The notes: generated by a model not told the origin, from the letters alone. A stretch of DNA of 64,000 bases from Pseudomonadota bacterium (GCA_021848465.1 JAJZUP010000001.1:1-64000), one strand, 5' to 3'; positions 25,736-33,565 are shown, numbered from the stretch's first letter. Numbers and translations: made by a program.

Positions 25736-26947
25736 TTAAAACCCAATGCGATGCTGCCCTATTTTGACGATTGGCTTTACTGCTTCAGCCCCCACTTCCT
25801 GTCGAACTGCCTGCTCATGGAGCCTGTATATTTCAGCAACTGAAAATGTACCTCTGTCAGATATTGACAGACTCTTCTCAGCACGGGCTAGCATTTTCAC
25901 ATCCCCATTGCATAGCCGCTCTAATAGCTTTATGGACTCAATTTTGGATAGTTCACGCACCATCAATCTAGCAAAACATCTACCGGGACGAATAAGAGCA
26001 TCATCTAGGTCGCCCACATTGGGCAAATTGGTAGAGAAGATAATCTTCCGGCCCTGCGCTCTAACCACGCCATCCGAAATCGTCAGGAAACGATGTAGAT
26101 TCTCATTCCCATCCAAGCGGGGTTTTAATATGTAGTCAGCATCTTCGATAACAAAGGCTTCATCAGACCCTGTCACGAAGTTCAGAAATATCTCGTCGTT
26201 CTCCAACGCCTTTTTATCTCCAGTGTATAGCGCACTAACTTGCTTCCCTTTACGCAGCGTCATCTCTCCCAGAATTGAGCGAATCAAGCGCGTCTTGCCA
26301 GTGCCGGGCTTACCTTGAAGGACGAGAATGGTTTCTGATGAATCCAAGTAGGCCGATATGAACTTGGCAATGCCCGATTCCAACTCTGGATATGCCTCGT
26401 CATACAGAACATCATCAACCATCTCCTCAATGGTGGCTTTATGCAACTCTCCCTTGGAATTAACAAAGCCCCAACAAATCGTAACCATTGCTTTATCAAT
26501 TTTTGCCCTACCAGCTCTATCAAGAATAGCCGCTTTAGCCTCTTCCGCTCGTTCCACGCTATTTGCCCAAATACGAAAAATGCATGAACAATATTCGGAC
26601 TTGCTATTGCCAGTGGCATGAATCAGGAGCCCAGCTGCATCTAATGACATTTCTTCTTCGCCATATCTCAATGCATTCCAGCCAAGGTTTATTGCCAAAT
26701 CATCAAAAAACTCTCCCAAATCCAAATAAACCGCGAAGTTGAGCTTGCGATAGATTGAATAGGCTAGCTTCCTTTCTGCCAGAGCGGTTAGCAGTCTCGA
26801 ATGCAAAACCGTAGAATGCGCATCATAGTCATATAACTGAACTCTGGTACTTACATTGCTCAAGCCGTCAAAATTCTGTTGATTCACAAATTCTCCTAAG
26901 TAATTCGCTGATTGTTTGTAGTTGAGCCTCACGGAATACTCTGCCAC
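25736..26947 (-). CDS. AAA+ ATPase, first gene of the WYL-linked operon
   Basis: A 403-residue protein. The N-terminal 190 residues are unlike any domain I know. A classical AAA+ module follows: Walker A GKPGTGKT at 212-219, Walker B VIEDAD near 266-271, a sensor-like IIFSTNLPNVGDLD and an arginine-finger region LIRPGRCFARLM. The fold resembles BCS1/FtsH-type AAA ATPases, with no membrane segment or protease. It heads a minus-strand operon with two tiny ORFs, a nuclease-like protein and a cpREC-nucleotidase. Its promoter faces the WYL regulator across 38 bases. Confidence 0.75.
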   Translation of the reverse strand: MAEYSVRLNYKQSANYLGEFVNQQNFDGLSNVSTRVQLYDYDAHSTVLHSRLLTALAERKLAYSIYRKLNFAVYLDLGEFFDDLAINLGWNALRYGEEEMSLDAAGLLIHATGNSKSEYCSCIFRIWANSVERAEEAKAAILDRAGRAKIDKAMVTICWGFVNSKGELHKATIEEMVDDVLYDEAYPELESGIAKFISAYLDSSETILVLQGKPGTGKTRLIRSILGEMTLRKGKQVSALYTGDKKALENDEIFLNFVTGSDEAFVIEDADYILKPRLDGNENLHRFLTISDGVVRAQGRKIIFSTNLPNVGDLDDALIRPGRCFARLMVRELSKIESIKLLERLCNGDVKMLARAEKSLSISDRGTFSVAEIYRLHEQAVRQEVGAEAVKPIVKIGQHRIGF

Positions 26948-26985
26948 ACTCCGAGCTCACAGAATGAGCTTGAGGCGGAATATTC

Positions 26986-27963
26986 ATGGGCATGTACGAA
27001 CGAATCTATAAAATTGACCAGCTACTTTCCGAGCGAAGAGTAGTTTCAATTGACGAATTACTTGATCGACTTGAGATTTCAAGAGCGACCCTGAAACGCG
27101 ATCTCTCTGTATTAAAAGATCAATTTAATGCGCCTATTGTTTTTGATAAAACATTGGGCGGATATCGGTTTGACAAGGACAATAAGTTGTCCGGCACACC
27201 TTACGAATTGCCCGGCTTATGGTTCTCTGCTGAGGAAATTCATGCACTACTCACGATGCATCACTTGATTTCCGATCTCGATCCCAGCGGCCTATTGGGC
27301 TCTCATGTTCAACCGCTTCAATCACGATTAACTGCACTACTGGGTACTGCCGACGACTCTGCCGAAGAAATTAAGCGCCGGATCAAAATAAGAATAGTTC
27401 GAGGGCGCCACGTACATCTTGAACATTTTGAAGCAATTGGCTCTGCCCTGTTAAAACGAAAGCGAATACGAATCGATCATCACGCCCGAGGCAAAAATCA
27501 ATCGACCCAGCGCGAAGTATCACCCCAACGCATGATCTACTACCAAGGTAATTGGTATCTGGATGCGTGGTGTCATCTCCGCAACGACCTGCGTAGCTTT
27601 TCAGTTGATTCGATTAGTCGCGTGGAAGTATTAGAAAGAAAAGCAAAGGATATTTCCGATAAGCGCCTCGATGAAATATTGGGGGCTGGCTATGGAATCT
27701 TCGCAGGTAAAAAGGTTCAATGGGCTACCCTGCTGTTTTCTCCCGGGGTCGCACGTTGGGTTTCAAAGGAGCACTGGCATCAAGATCAGAAGGGAGCGTT
27801 TCGTGCTGATGGTAGCTATGAACTTAAAATTCCATATAGCAAGGACACCGAGCTATTAATGGATATTTTGAGATACGGGGCTCGGGTAAAAGTAATAGCT
27901 CCTTTAGCATTGGTCCAGAGAGTACTTACCGAGATCAACTCGATGAAACTTTCTTATGAGTGA
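26986..27963 (+). CDS. WYL-domain transcriptional regulator
   Basis: A 325-residue protein. The first 60 residues form a winged helix-turn-helix (SIDELLDRLEISRATLKRDL). A WYL domain lies near 140-225 (MIYYQGNWYLDAWCHLRNDL), and a WCX-like C-terminal region follows. WYL proteins bind nucleic acid or nucleotide ligands, and several (BrxR, CapW) repress phage-defence operons until infection. It is divergent from the AAA+ operon with only 38 bases between starts, so it almost certainly controls that promoter. GAGCT occurs twice in the gap and could be part of the operator. Confidence 0.8.
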   Translation: MGMYERIYKIDQLLSERRVVSIDELLDRLEISRATLKRDLSVLKDQFNAPIVFDKTLGGYRFDKDNKLSGTPYELPGLWFSAEEIHALLTMHHLISDLDPSGLLGSHVQPLQSRLTALLGTADDSAEEIKRRIKIRIVRGRHVHLEHFEAIGSALLKRKRIRIDHHARGKNQSTQREVSPQRMIYYQGNWYLDAWCHLRNDLRSFSVDSISRVEVLERKAKDISDKRLDEILGAGYGIFAGKKVQWATLLFSPGVARWVSKEHWHQDQKGAFRADGSYELKIPYSKDTELLMDILRYGARVKVIAPLALVQRVLTEINSMKLSYE

Positions 27964-28062
27964 AACTGTGACCCTATTTTTACCGCCCTTCATTTGCATC
28001 AATAGTAGTGTGAAATTTCTTGCTTCCAAAGTAGTACTTTTAGAATTTTGCGAACTATTTGC

Positions 28063-28180
28063 GTATTCTATGGAAATCCGCCACCCATAATGCCCGAAAG
28101 CCGCCAGCCAATATGCACCAAGTCAACCATGCTAGGTACGATTCACGTCACTGGTGAAATTGGTCCGAGATTCGGCCGTA
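28063..28180 (+). repeat. Module-end repeat, copy C
   Basis: Bases 28063-28084 equal 5436-5457, and the core GTCCGAGATTCGGCC recurs at 28163-28177. About 75 extra bases separate the two conserved blocks compared with copy A. It starts 100 bases after the WYL gene stop, in the same direction. The remaining DNA to 28413 shows no convincing gene. Confidence 0.6.
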
Positions 28181-28398
28181 GCGACCCTTTCGGCCAGAGC
28201 AGAATTTGTTCTGCAACCTAATCAATACCGGACATTCAACGTTAAAGCCATTCGTGGCTAAAATGCGCAAGATTATACGAAGCCACGCTGCCTGTACTAT
28301 TATGCATATGCGGACAGGAAAAATGGTGGATACAAAATGAATCAATGGGTTATGAAAAATTCGCGCGCCTCATTATTTTTAATAATATGGACCGGTGC

Positions 28399-28420
28399 GT
28401 CCATCTAATAACTGTTAGAC
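28399..28420 (+). other. Possible integron attI-like or truncated attC left border
   Basis: GTTAGAC at 28414-28420 matches the integron core GTTRRRY and stands at the expected left edge of the first cassette. The sequence before it (CTAATAACT) resembles the attI simple-site context more than an attC arm. No RYYYAAC partner is visible within 120 bases, and no integron integrase lies nearby. Confidence 0.35.
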
Positions 28421-28456
28421 ATCTATAGCATTCGAATCACTTATAAGGGAAACATC

Positions 28457-28801
28457 GTGCCCACTTTGAACCTGCACCATTACAAGAACCAGAACCAACC
28501 CTATGTCGCAAAAATTGTCTCCGATGGGAAAGGTGGCACGAGCCAGTCATTACTTGAAAGAACCCTTGTTCGGAAAGCTGCCGATGGGTCCTACGGTGAC
28601 TATCAATGTAATGTGAATGAAGAAGGCTTCTACCGCATTGGAAATACCAAGCCAGAAGATGGTGGGTATCGGTTATTTTTCAAAGGTGCATCGGGTAATA
28701 AATTTCCGTTTATCAAAGATCCCAAGCAAGTCGACGACATCAAGTCTCGCATTGCACGAGGAGAAACAATTCCTCAAATTGTTTTGGCTCTTAGTCTGTA
28801 A
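28457..28801 (+). CDS. Integron cassette 1: hypothetical protein
   Basis: The GTG start has AAGGGAA 7 bases upstream. The product has 114 residues, no signal peptide and no recognised family. It contains Gly- and aromatic-rich stretches (EEGFYRIGNTKPEDGGYRLF). The gene fills one cassette: a GTTAGAC border 36 bases before it and an attC site 6 bases after its stop. Cassette genes are commonly unique to their locus. Confidence 0.6.
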   Translation: MPTLNLHHYKNQNQPYVAKIVSDGKGGTSQSLLERTLVRKAADGSYGDYQCNVNEEGFYRIGNTKPEDGGYRLFFKGASGNKFPFIKDPKQVDDIKSRIARGETIPQIVLALSL

Positions 28802-28807
28802 ATAGTT

Positions 28808-28879
28808 GCCTAACCCTTCGGTCAAGAGGGACGCTCCGCCGGCAAGCCGGCTCCGCGCCCCTTACCTCCAACGTTAGCC
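28808..28879 (+). other. Integron attC site 1
   Basis: A 72-base imperfect palindrome. GCCTAAC (28808-28814) pairs with GTTAGCC (28873-28879). Inside, TCAAGAGGGACGC pairs imperfectly with GCGCCCCTTACCT around a central CCGGCAAGCCGG hairpin. This is the standard R''-L''/L'-R' attC layout, with the recombination point at 28873/28874. Confidence 0.85.
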
Positions 28880-28894
28880 CTCATGGGAGAAATT

Positions 28895-29458
28895 ATGGTG
28901 ACAGACAAGAAGAAGCTGATAGACCCGGAGCCGATAGTCATCTACATGGCCATAATGGCCACATATGCCGCTTCGGTTGCCACACTCAACTACGTGCGAT
29001 CGCATGAACGACCGCTTCCTAGCCATACACGGCGCGCAGTTCTGGAGGAGATCAACTACGTTTACGACCTTGTTCGCCAACTTCGCTTAGAAGTCGATAC
29101 AACAAGACAGATATTCTCTAATGGTGACTTCATCCGCGAGCGAACGGTTAGGCTGGGAAATGGCGTACTTCTGACCTATGAAGAGTTTGCAAGGTATGAA
29201 CGTGTTTCAGCCAATATTTTTCGTACGTTAGCCGCACTACATAAGGCCTGCCTCAAGCTAGAACGGCAAGCCCTGCGACACGACGGAATTGACATGACGG
29301 AGCCCACGAATGAGTTGGGAGACGCATACGAGTTATTTGATCGTTTACAAGTTACGCGAAACCTTTCTGTTGAGGAGGCTTGGAATGGACTTGATCGCCT
29401 CGCACAGCTTATTGAATCGGCATGCAGAAGGGTTCGCGATCAACTGTATGAAGGCTAA
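28895..29458 (+). CDS. Integron cassette 2: hypothetical protein
   Basis: The ATG at 28895 has GGGAGA 3 bases before it; an ATG at 28883 is in frame but lies closer to the attC. The product is about 187 residues. A possibly membrane-inserting stretch near the start (PIVIYMAIMATYAASVATLN) is followed by a helical region. No family is recognised. The stop codon lies inside the next attC, as is usual for cassette genes. Confidence 0.6.
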   Translation: MVTDKKKLIDPEPIVIYMAIMATYAASVATLNYVRSHERPLPSHTRRAVLEEINYVYDLVRQLRLEVDTTRQIFSNGDFIRERTVRLGNGVLLTYEEFARYERVSANIFRTLAALHKACLKLERQALRHDGIDMTEPTNELGDAYELFDRLQVTRNLSVEEAWNGLDRLAQLIESACRRVRDQLYEG

Positions 29459-29532
29459 CCCATCCATCACACGGACTGGCTTACAGCTGGCTTCGCCCGC
29501 CTCTAGCCAGCCGGTTATGTCAGACGTTAGGT
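29453..29532 (+). other. Integron attC site 2
   Basis: An 80-base imperfect palindrome. GGCTAAC (29453-29459) pairs with GTTAGGT (29526-29532). The inner part CTGGCTTACAGCTGGC can fold against GCCAGCCGGTTATGTCAG. It overlaps the last codons of the cassette 2 gene and precedes cassette 3, in the same orientation as attC 1. Confidence 0.85.
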
Positions 29533-29548
29533 CACTTACGGAGCCGTC

Positions 29549-30358
29549 ATGCTTCTCTACAAGTACATAGGTCGCGAGCAATTCTTCTCGAATTTCAAGA
29601 TACGCCTGACACCACCAAACGCGTTGAATGATCCTCGCGAATGCGTTCCAGAAATTAAGTTGCGTGACCCGCGAGGCTACATAAATAACGTCATACAACG
29701 CAACTTTGAGTCAGGCTATATCCGACTCTTAATTGAGAATCCCCACCTTACGCCGGAGCAAGCGTTGCATGCATACCTTCAGGCATCGACGAAAACAGAA
29801 AATGATTTCCACGAAAATAATGAAGAGTGGATTCGCCGCATTTTCGACAGCTTTATGAAAGTCACAAATCGACATATCGGCGTTTTGTCATTATCAGAAA
29901 CCAATAATAATGAGCTCATGTGGGCTCACTATGCCAATAGCCATAACGGCTACGTAATTGGCTTTGACTCTGAGAATCCTTTTTTTAAACCAACGAAATC
30001 AGATCCAAAAGTCTGCGGTGAGCTCATGAACGTCCAGTACACCGACGTCGCCCCAATCGTATACGTTGATCCGGGTAAGTTCGATATTCCCAAAGAGCTA
30101 TTCTTTACCAAGACGTTGCAGTGGTCGTATGAACGCGAATGGCGAATGATAAAGATGCTCACAGCCGCAGACGAGGTGATTGATGAAAAGATTCATCTCT
30201 TCCAGGTACCCATCGACTCCGTGAAGGAGGTCATTTTTGGAATGAAAGTTTCTGAGCCAAAGAGGAAGGATATTGAGTCGCTTCTCCTCAGTACTGCGCC
30301 GCACATTACCTTCAGATCGGCAAAATTCGATCATCGTGGAAGTTTCACAGTGGCCTAA
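29549..30358 (+). CDS. Integron cassette 3: DUF2971 domain protein
   Basis: A 269-residue protein with DUF2971 hallmarks: LYKYIGREQFFSNFKIRLT and PPNALNDPRE at the N-terminus, then LSLSETNNNELMWAHYANSH near 110-130, and WSYEREWRMIK. GGAG lies 5 bases before the ATG, which directly follows attC 2. The function of DUF2971 is unknown; it is common in mobile and defence DNA. The stop TAA lies within a truncated attC start. Confidence 0.8.
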   Translation: MLLYKYIGREQFFSNFKIRLTPPNALNDPRECVPEIKLRDPRGYINNVIQRNFESGYIRLLIENPHLTPEQALHAYLQASTKTENDFHENNEEWIRRIFDSFMKVTNRHIGVLSLSETNNNELMWAHYANSHNGYVIGFDSENPFFKPTKSDPKVCGELMNVQYTDVAPIVYVDPGKFDIPKELFFTKTLQWSYEREWRMIKMLTAADEVIDEKIHLFQVPIDSVKEVIFGMKVSEPKRKDIESLLLSTAPHITFRSAKFDHRGSFTVA

Positions 30359-30376
30359 CTTGAACGTTGAACGTCA
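30352..30376 (+). other. Truncated attC at the end of the cassette array
   Basis: GGCCTAAC occurs at the cassette 3 stop, exactly where an attC should begin, followed by TTGAACGTTGAACGTCAGG. No complementary GTTRRRY end follows within 100 bases. The array therefore appears cut here, where the integrase module begins. Confidence 0.4.
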
Positions 30377-30465
30377 GGTATTGCGTAGAAATCGGAAGTA
30401 GTCCATGTTCGGCTGGAACGGCGGCATTGGCCGAGAACCAGTCAAGCCGCCTCGTCGGCCACGCC

Positions 30466-31077
30466 TTAATCAATCCGATTGCATGACAAATTTGATTTAA
30501 TCTCAAGCTGCCCTTCACTTATTCCCGAAGTTTCAAATTCGACTAGCTCGCTGACATCTTTCAAGATTCCCCTAGCTATTTCTGCATTAGCTTGTGAATA
30601 CTTCTCAGGCAGCTCACTCCAACGTCTGATTGATGATGCTTGCTCTATAAATCGGCGGAATCTGTGGCCATCCCATAGAATGGCTGTGACGATCAGTTGC
30701 ACTCTAACTGGCATTAAATCGAACAGCGCTTTTCCACGATTTATTAGTGCGCGCTCTCTTGCCCATCTTGGCGGAATTGTCTCAAATATTTGGACTCCCT
30801 TGATCGGACTTTCCAACTCCACCATCTGTGCGATTTTTATTGCCCCATTTATCTGTTCCAATGGTTGAATCCACTTTACCGATACCAGTCGATTCACGAG
30901 AATTCTCGTATCCGGGTGTGTTTTGTTGAATGTGACGGTCACGCATCTTTTCTCGTGATACAGCTCTACGAAATATGTAACCCCTTTTCCTTTCTTAGAT
31001 GGCACACAACTTGTAGATACGATGCGAAATGCGCTCGGCATGCTATTGAGTTTGGATGTGCTATTTTCATTAAACAT
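30466..31077 (-). CDS. Hypothetical protein downstream of the island integrase
   Basis: The ATG at 31077 has GAGG 6 bases upstream and overlaps the integrase stop by 8 bases, so it is preferred over a start inside the integrase gene. The product has 203 residues. The segment LIVTAILWDGHRFRRFIEQ reminds me of the region before the HD domain in proteins encoded behind integrases, but no HD motif is present. It could be a shortened form of such a gene. Function is unknown. Confidence 0.55.
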   Translation of the reverse strand: MFNENSTSKLNSMPSAFRIVSTSCVPSKKGKGVTYFVELYHEKRCVTVTFNKTHPDTRILVNRLVSVKWIQPLEQINGAIKIAQMVELESPIKGVQIFETIPPRWARERALINRGKALFDLMPVRVQLIVTAILWDGHRFRRFIEQASSIRRWSELPEKYSQANAEIARGILKDVSELVEFETSGISEGQLEIKSNLSCNRID

Positions 31078-32371
31078 GATTAGCCTCACTGTCAGTTTTA
31101 TTTGATTTGTTTTGTTGCTCACTTTTTCCTTGGTTCACCCCTGCGCCGTTCTGCAGTAGCAATCGCTCAAATGCGCTACCGTCTTGGCGGGTCAGATTTG
31201 GCACAAAGCGTGAATACACCCGAAACAACATCTCTGTTGTGGTGTGCCCCATCTGGCGAGCGATCCATTCTGGATTTTCCCCGGCAGCAAGCCACAAGGT
31301 GGCTGCGGTATGTCGAGTCTGATATGCTCGTCGTACCTTCAGGTTGAGATATCGCAACAGCGGCTGCCAGACTCGGTCAGTGACATTCTTATTGTCGAGC
31401 GGCTTCCAGTTTCGAGTACAGAACACATACTCGCATTTGTCTCTTGTTACTTTTTCCTGAGCCTTGAGCGCGTCATAAACCACCTGAGACATCTGAATAT
31501 CGCGCTGTGAACTGTCATTCTTCGTGTACTCGTCCTCGCCAAGTACGATTGTTTCTCTCACAAGAATCAGGCGACGCTCGAAGTCAATGTACTGCCACTT
31601 CAGACCATTTACTTCGCCACTTCTCATCCCTGTGAAGAAGCGCACGGTGTAGTAGCTTCTAAAATCTGGTCTGATCTTTTCAAGGATGAGCTTCACTTCG
31701 TCCAGCGTGAATGGGTCCACGTCTGTACGCTTCACCTTCAGCTGTTTGATATTCTGGAACGGTGTGCGAAAATCAAATCGGTCGGCGGCTTCATTAATGA
31801 TTTGCCTTAGCAAGTTAACAAGCTTGTTGATGCGACGATTTGACAGAGAGCTACCTTTGCCCCGTACCTGGACTTTGGCGAGATCAGCACGGTAAGCAAG
31901 GATGTCTGCCTTGGTGATTCGGCCGACCTCCCAATGCCCCCATCTCGGAATGATGCGTCCATCCAGATCGGATCGGATGACCTTCTTGTGCGACCTACGC
32001 CATTCGACTTCCTTCTCGTTGTACCAGGTCTCTGCAAAATCCCGCAGCAATGGCGTACCAGCAACACCCGCTACTACCGTTCTGGGCTCCTGCCCATTGG
32101 CACCACTCACATCCTCTGTAGTCTTCGCTTCCGTGCTGTCTGACTTGAGTCCCTCATCGAATTTCGCCGCATTCTTTCCGCCGGGAAAGTAGCGGCGGTA
32201 TTCAAATGTTCCTGCAGTAATTTCGGCGTCGATGCGATCGAGCACTTTCTGCACTTTCTTCCGATTGCTTGGTGTGTCTGGAAGTGCGGTCTGTTCTCGA
32301 CAGCGGATTCCCTTGAAGTAGAAGTCGATAATTAGACATCTTGTTTCTTTGCGAACTTGAATACTAGCCAT
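31070..32371 (-). CDS. Tyrosine integrase of the genomic island
   Basis: The start ATG at 32371 (MASIQVRKETRCL) is preceded by GGTGAGG and gives 433 residues. The N-terminus is a DUF3596-type arm-binding domain, then a core-binding SAM-like domain, then the catalytic domain. The catalytic Arg is in FFTGMRSGEVNGLKW, the His-x-x-Arg box in YQTRHTAATLWL, the second His in MGHTT and the Tyr in LFRVYSRF. All catalytic residues are present, so the enzyme may be active. It lies about 900 bases from the tRNA-Arg gene, its likely attachment site, and overlaps the excisionase-like gene by 8 bases. Confidence 0.9.
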   Translation of the reverse strand: MASIQVRKETRCLIIDFYFKGIRCREQTALPDTPSNRKKVQKVLDRIDAEITAGTFEYRRYFPGGKNAAKFDEGLKSDSTEAKTTEDVSGANGQEPRTVVAGVAGTPLLRDFAETWYNEKEVEWRRSHKKVIRSDLDGRIIPRWGHWEVGRITKADILAYRADLAKVQVRGKGSSLSNRRINKLVNLLRQIINEAADRFDFRTPFQNIKQLKVKRTDVDPFTLDEVKLILEKIRPDFRSYYTVRFFTGMRSGEVNGLKWQYIDFERRLILVRETIVLGEDEYTKNDSSQRDIQMSQVVYDALKAQEKVTRDKCEYVFCTRNWKPLDNKNVTDRVWQPLLRYLNLKVRRAYQTRHTAATLWLAAGENPEWIARQMGHTTTEMLFRVYSRFVPNLTRQDGSAFERLLLQNGAGVNQGKSEQQNKSNKTDSEANHV

Positions 32372-32594
32372 GGCACACCTCACCATTCGCCATTGGGATT
32401 GCCATTGCACTTCCGTGCATCCTCATGTCTCGCTCAATTGCTTCCCATATGTAGAGAATTTTTCTTCCCCCGAATGGGCGGAAGTAATGAACACCTTCCA
32501 GCAGAACACTATCCTTCAAGCGCTCGCGAATAGTGCGACAGTCATATTTGATTACCCCTGCCAGCTCTTCAGTAGTTAAGTAAGTTTGGCTCAT
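32364..32594 (-). CDS. Excisionase-like DNA-binding protein
   Basis: A 76-residue winged-helix protein (YLTTEELAGVIKYDCRTIRE, then GRKILYIWEAIER), typical of recombination directionality factors encoded just upstream of integrases. It overlaps the integrase start, so both are made together. AGGAG lies about 10 bases before the ATG. Its promoter faces the small regulator gene across the inverted repeat at 32628-32708. Confidence 0.75.
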   Translation of the reverse strand: MSQTYLTTEELAGVIKYDCRTIRERLKDSVLLEGVHYFRPFGGRKILYIWEAIERDMRMHGSAMAIPMANGEVCHG

Positions 32595-32627
32595 CTCTGA
32601 TCTCCTTTGATATGTTTAATAATCCCG

Positions 32628-32708
32628 TGATGCGTAAAATCATCACAGTAAGCTCATTATACATATCCGAAGAACTTCGCAAACATATTTTGATACACTT
32701 ACGCATCA
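32628..32708. promoter_or_regulatory. Divergent promoter region with a 10-base inverted repeat
   Basis: TGATGCGTAA (32628-32637) and TTACGCATCA (32699-32708) are perfect reverse complements, 71 bases apart. They bracket the AT-rich DNA between the excisionase-like gene and the regulator gene. Each half-site is close to one of the two start codons. This suits an operator pair for the small HTH regulator, which would control both directions. Confidence 0.5.
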
Positions 32709-32731
32709 CTTGAAGCGGATTGGCCATCACC

Positions 32732-32974
32732 ATGCTACGGTTCAGACTTAAAGAGTTACTCGCCGAAAAGGAATTTAGGGAGGGAAGGGTTATAACGATG
32801 GTTGAAGTTGCGAATGCAACCGGGATACACCGCATGACCCTTTCGAAGATTGCTAATCATCGCGGATACAATCCAACGGCAGACGTTCTGGATCGCCTGT
32901 GTACATTTTTCAGTTGTCGCATCGAGCAGCTAGTGGAGCACATCCCCGACTCACATCGGGCAGATATTTCTTAG
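32732..32974 (+). CDS. Small XRE/HTH_26 transcriptional regulator
   Basis: An 80-residue Cro/CI-like protein, essentially all helix-turn-helix (MVEVANATGIHRMTLSKIAN, then ADVLDRLCTFFSCRIEQLVE). ATG at 32732 is preferred over a TTG 12 bases upstream. It diverges from the excisionase-integrase operon and probably represses it through the inverted repeat between them. Such small regulators keep integrated elements quiescent. Confidence 0.75.
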   Translation: MLRFRLKELLAEKEFREGRVITMVEVANATGIHRMTLSKIANHRGYNPTADVLDRLCTFFSCRIEQLVEHIPDSHRADIS

Positions 32975-33198
32975 GTATGCCGATCAATACATATTCAGAT
33001 GCGCCCATGTTTGTTAGATGCATTCTCGACCTTATATGGGGCAATATATAAGGCCGAAGAGCTTCCTACACCACCAACGGCATTCACTGAATTTTGTTCC
33101 ATCCTTTGAAATTGCCTGATGCAACACAAGCCGCATGAAATGTAGTCACGGGGAGCATTGGTCAAATATCAGTCATGATTTTTCAAGCAACCAACACA

Positions 33199-33242
33199 TA
33201 GTCACATGATGGTCACTATTTGGTCACAGAATGGTCACACTA
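33199..33242 (+). repeat. Four heptamers at 11-base spacing, probable integrase arm-type sites
   Basis: T(A/G)GTCAC occurs at 33199, 33210, 33221 and 33232, with starts exactly 11 bases apart, about one helical turn. Another TAGTCAC is at 33143. The array lies 50 bases from the 3' end of the tRNA-Arg gene, where an integrase would bind arm sites. The rest of the 32975-33293 gap contains no gene that I can see. Confidence 0.6.
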
Positions 33243-33293
33243 AGGCACCGAGATTTAATTATGACCCTAAGTCACTTGACCGTAAGTCAGAAT

Positions 33294-33370
33294 TGGTGCG
33301 CTCGGCGGGAGTCGAACCCACGACCCTCGGCTTCGGAAACCGATACTCTATCCAGCTGAGCTACGAGCGC
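33294..33370 (-). tRNA. tRNA-Arg (anticodon CCG)
   Basis: The minus strand folds into a complete 77-base tRNA: acceptor 5' GCGCTCG pairs with 3' CGAGCGC, a D-arm with AGCTGGATA loop, anticodon loop TTCCGAA (CCG), T-arm with GTTCGACTC, and an encoded CCA. It lies at the junction of the island (3' side) and the chromosome. The acceptor-stem T4-A69 pair differs from the neighbouring 5' fragment, which has C at position 4. Confidence 0.95.
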
Positions 33371-33444
33371 GTATTTGAAAAAGGCACAGAAACTACTTGG
33401 AGAACCTATGGTCATTTTACCTCACAGCACTCGATTGACCATAA

Positions 33445-33485
33445 GCTTCGGAAACCAATACTCTATCCAGCTGAGCTACGGGCGC
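33445..33485 (-). pseudogene. 5' half of a tRNA-Arg gene (attachment-site scar)
   Basis: The 41 bases match the first 41 positions of the adjacent tRNA-Arg with two differences and stop in the anticodon loop. Tyrosine integrases often cross over at an anticodon loop. The fragment lies on the chromosomal side, 74 bases from the intact gene, and is best read as the remnant of the original host tRNA. Confidence 0.8.
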
Positions 33486-33565
33486 ATGAATGGCGACGCG
33501 CAGTATAGCGTTTTTTCGTCATTGCCGCCTGCTGGAATTGCAGCAATGATGCTATTGTATTCACT

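Noticed and set aside
33199-33242. 11-base repeat array as a CRISPR or plasmid iteron origin
   Set aside because: Units are too short for CRISPR, no cas or rep gene is nearby, and the position beside a tRNA att site fits integrase arm sites better.
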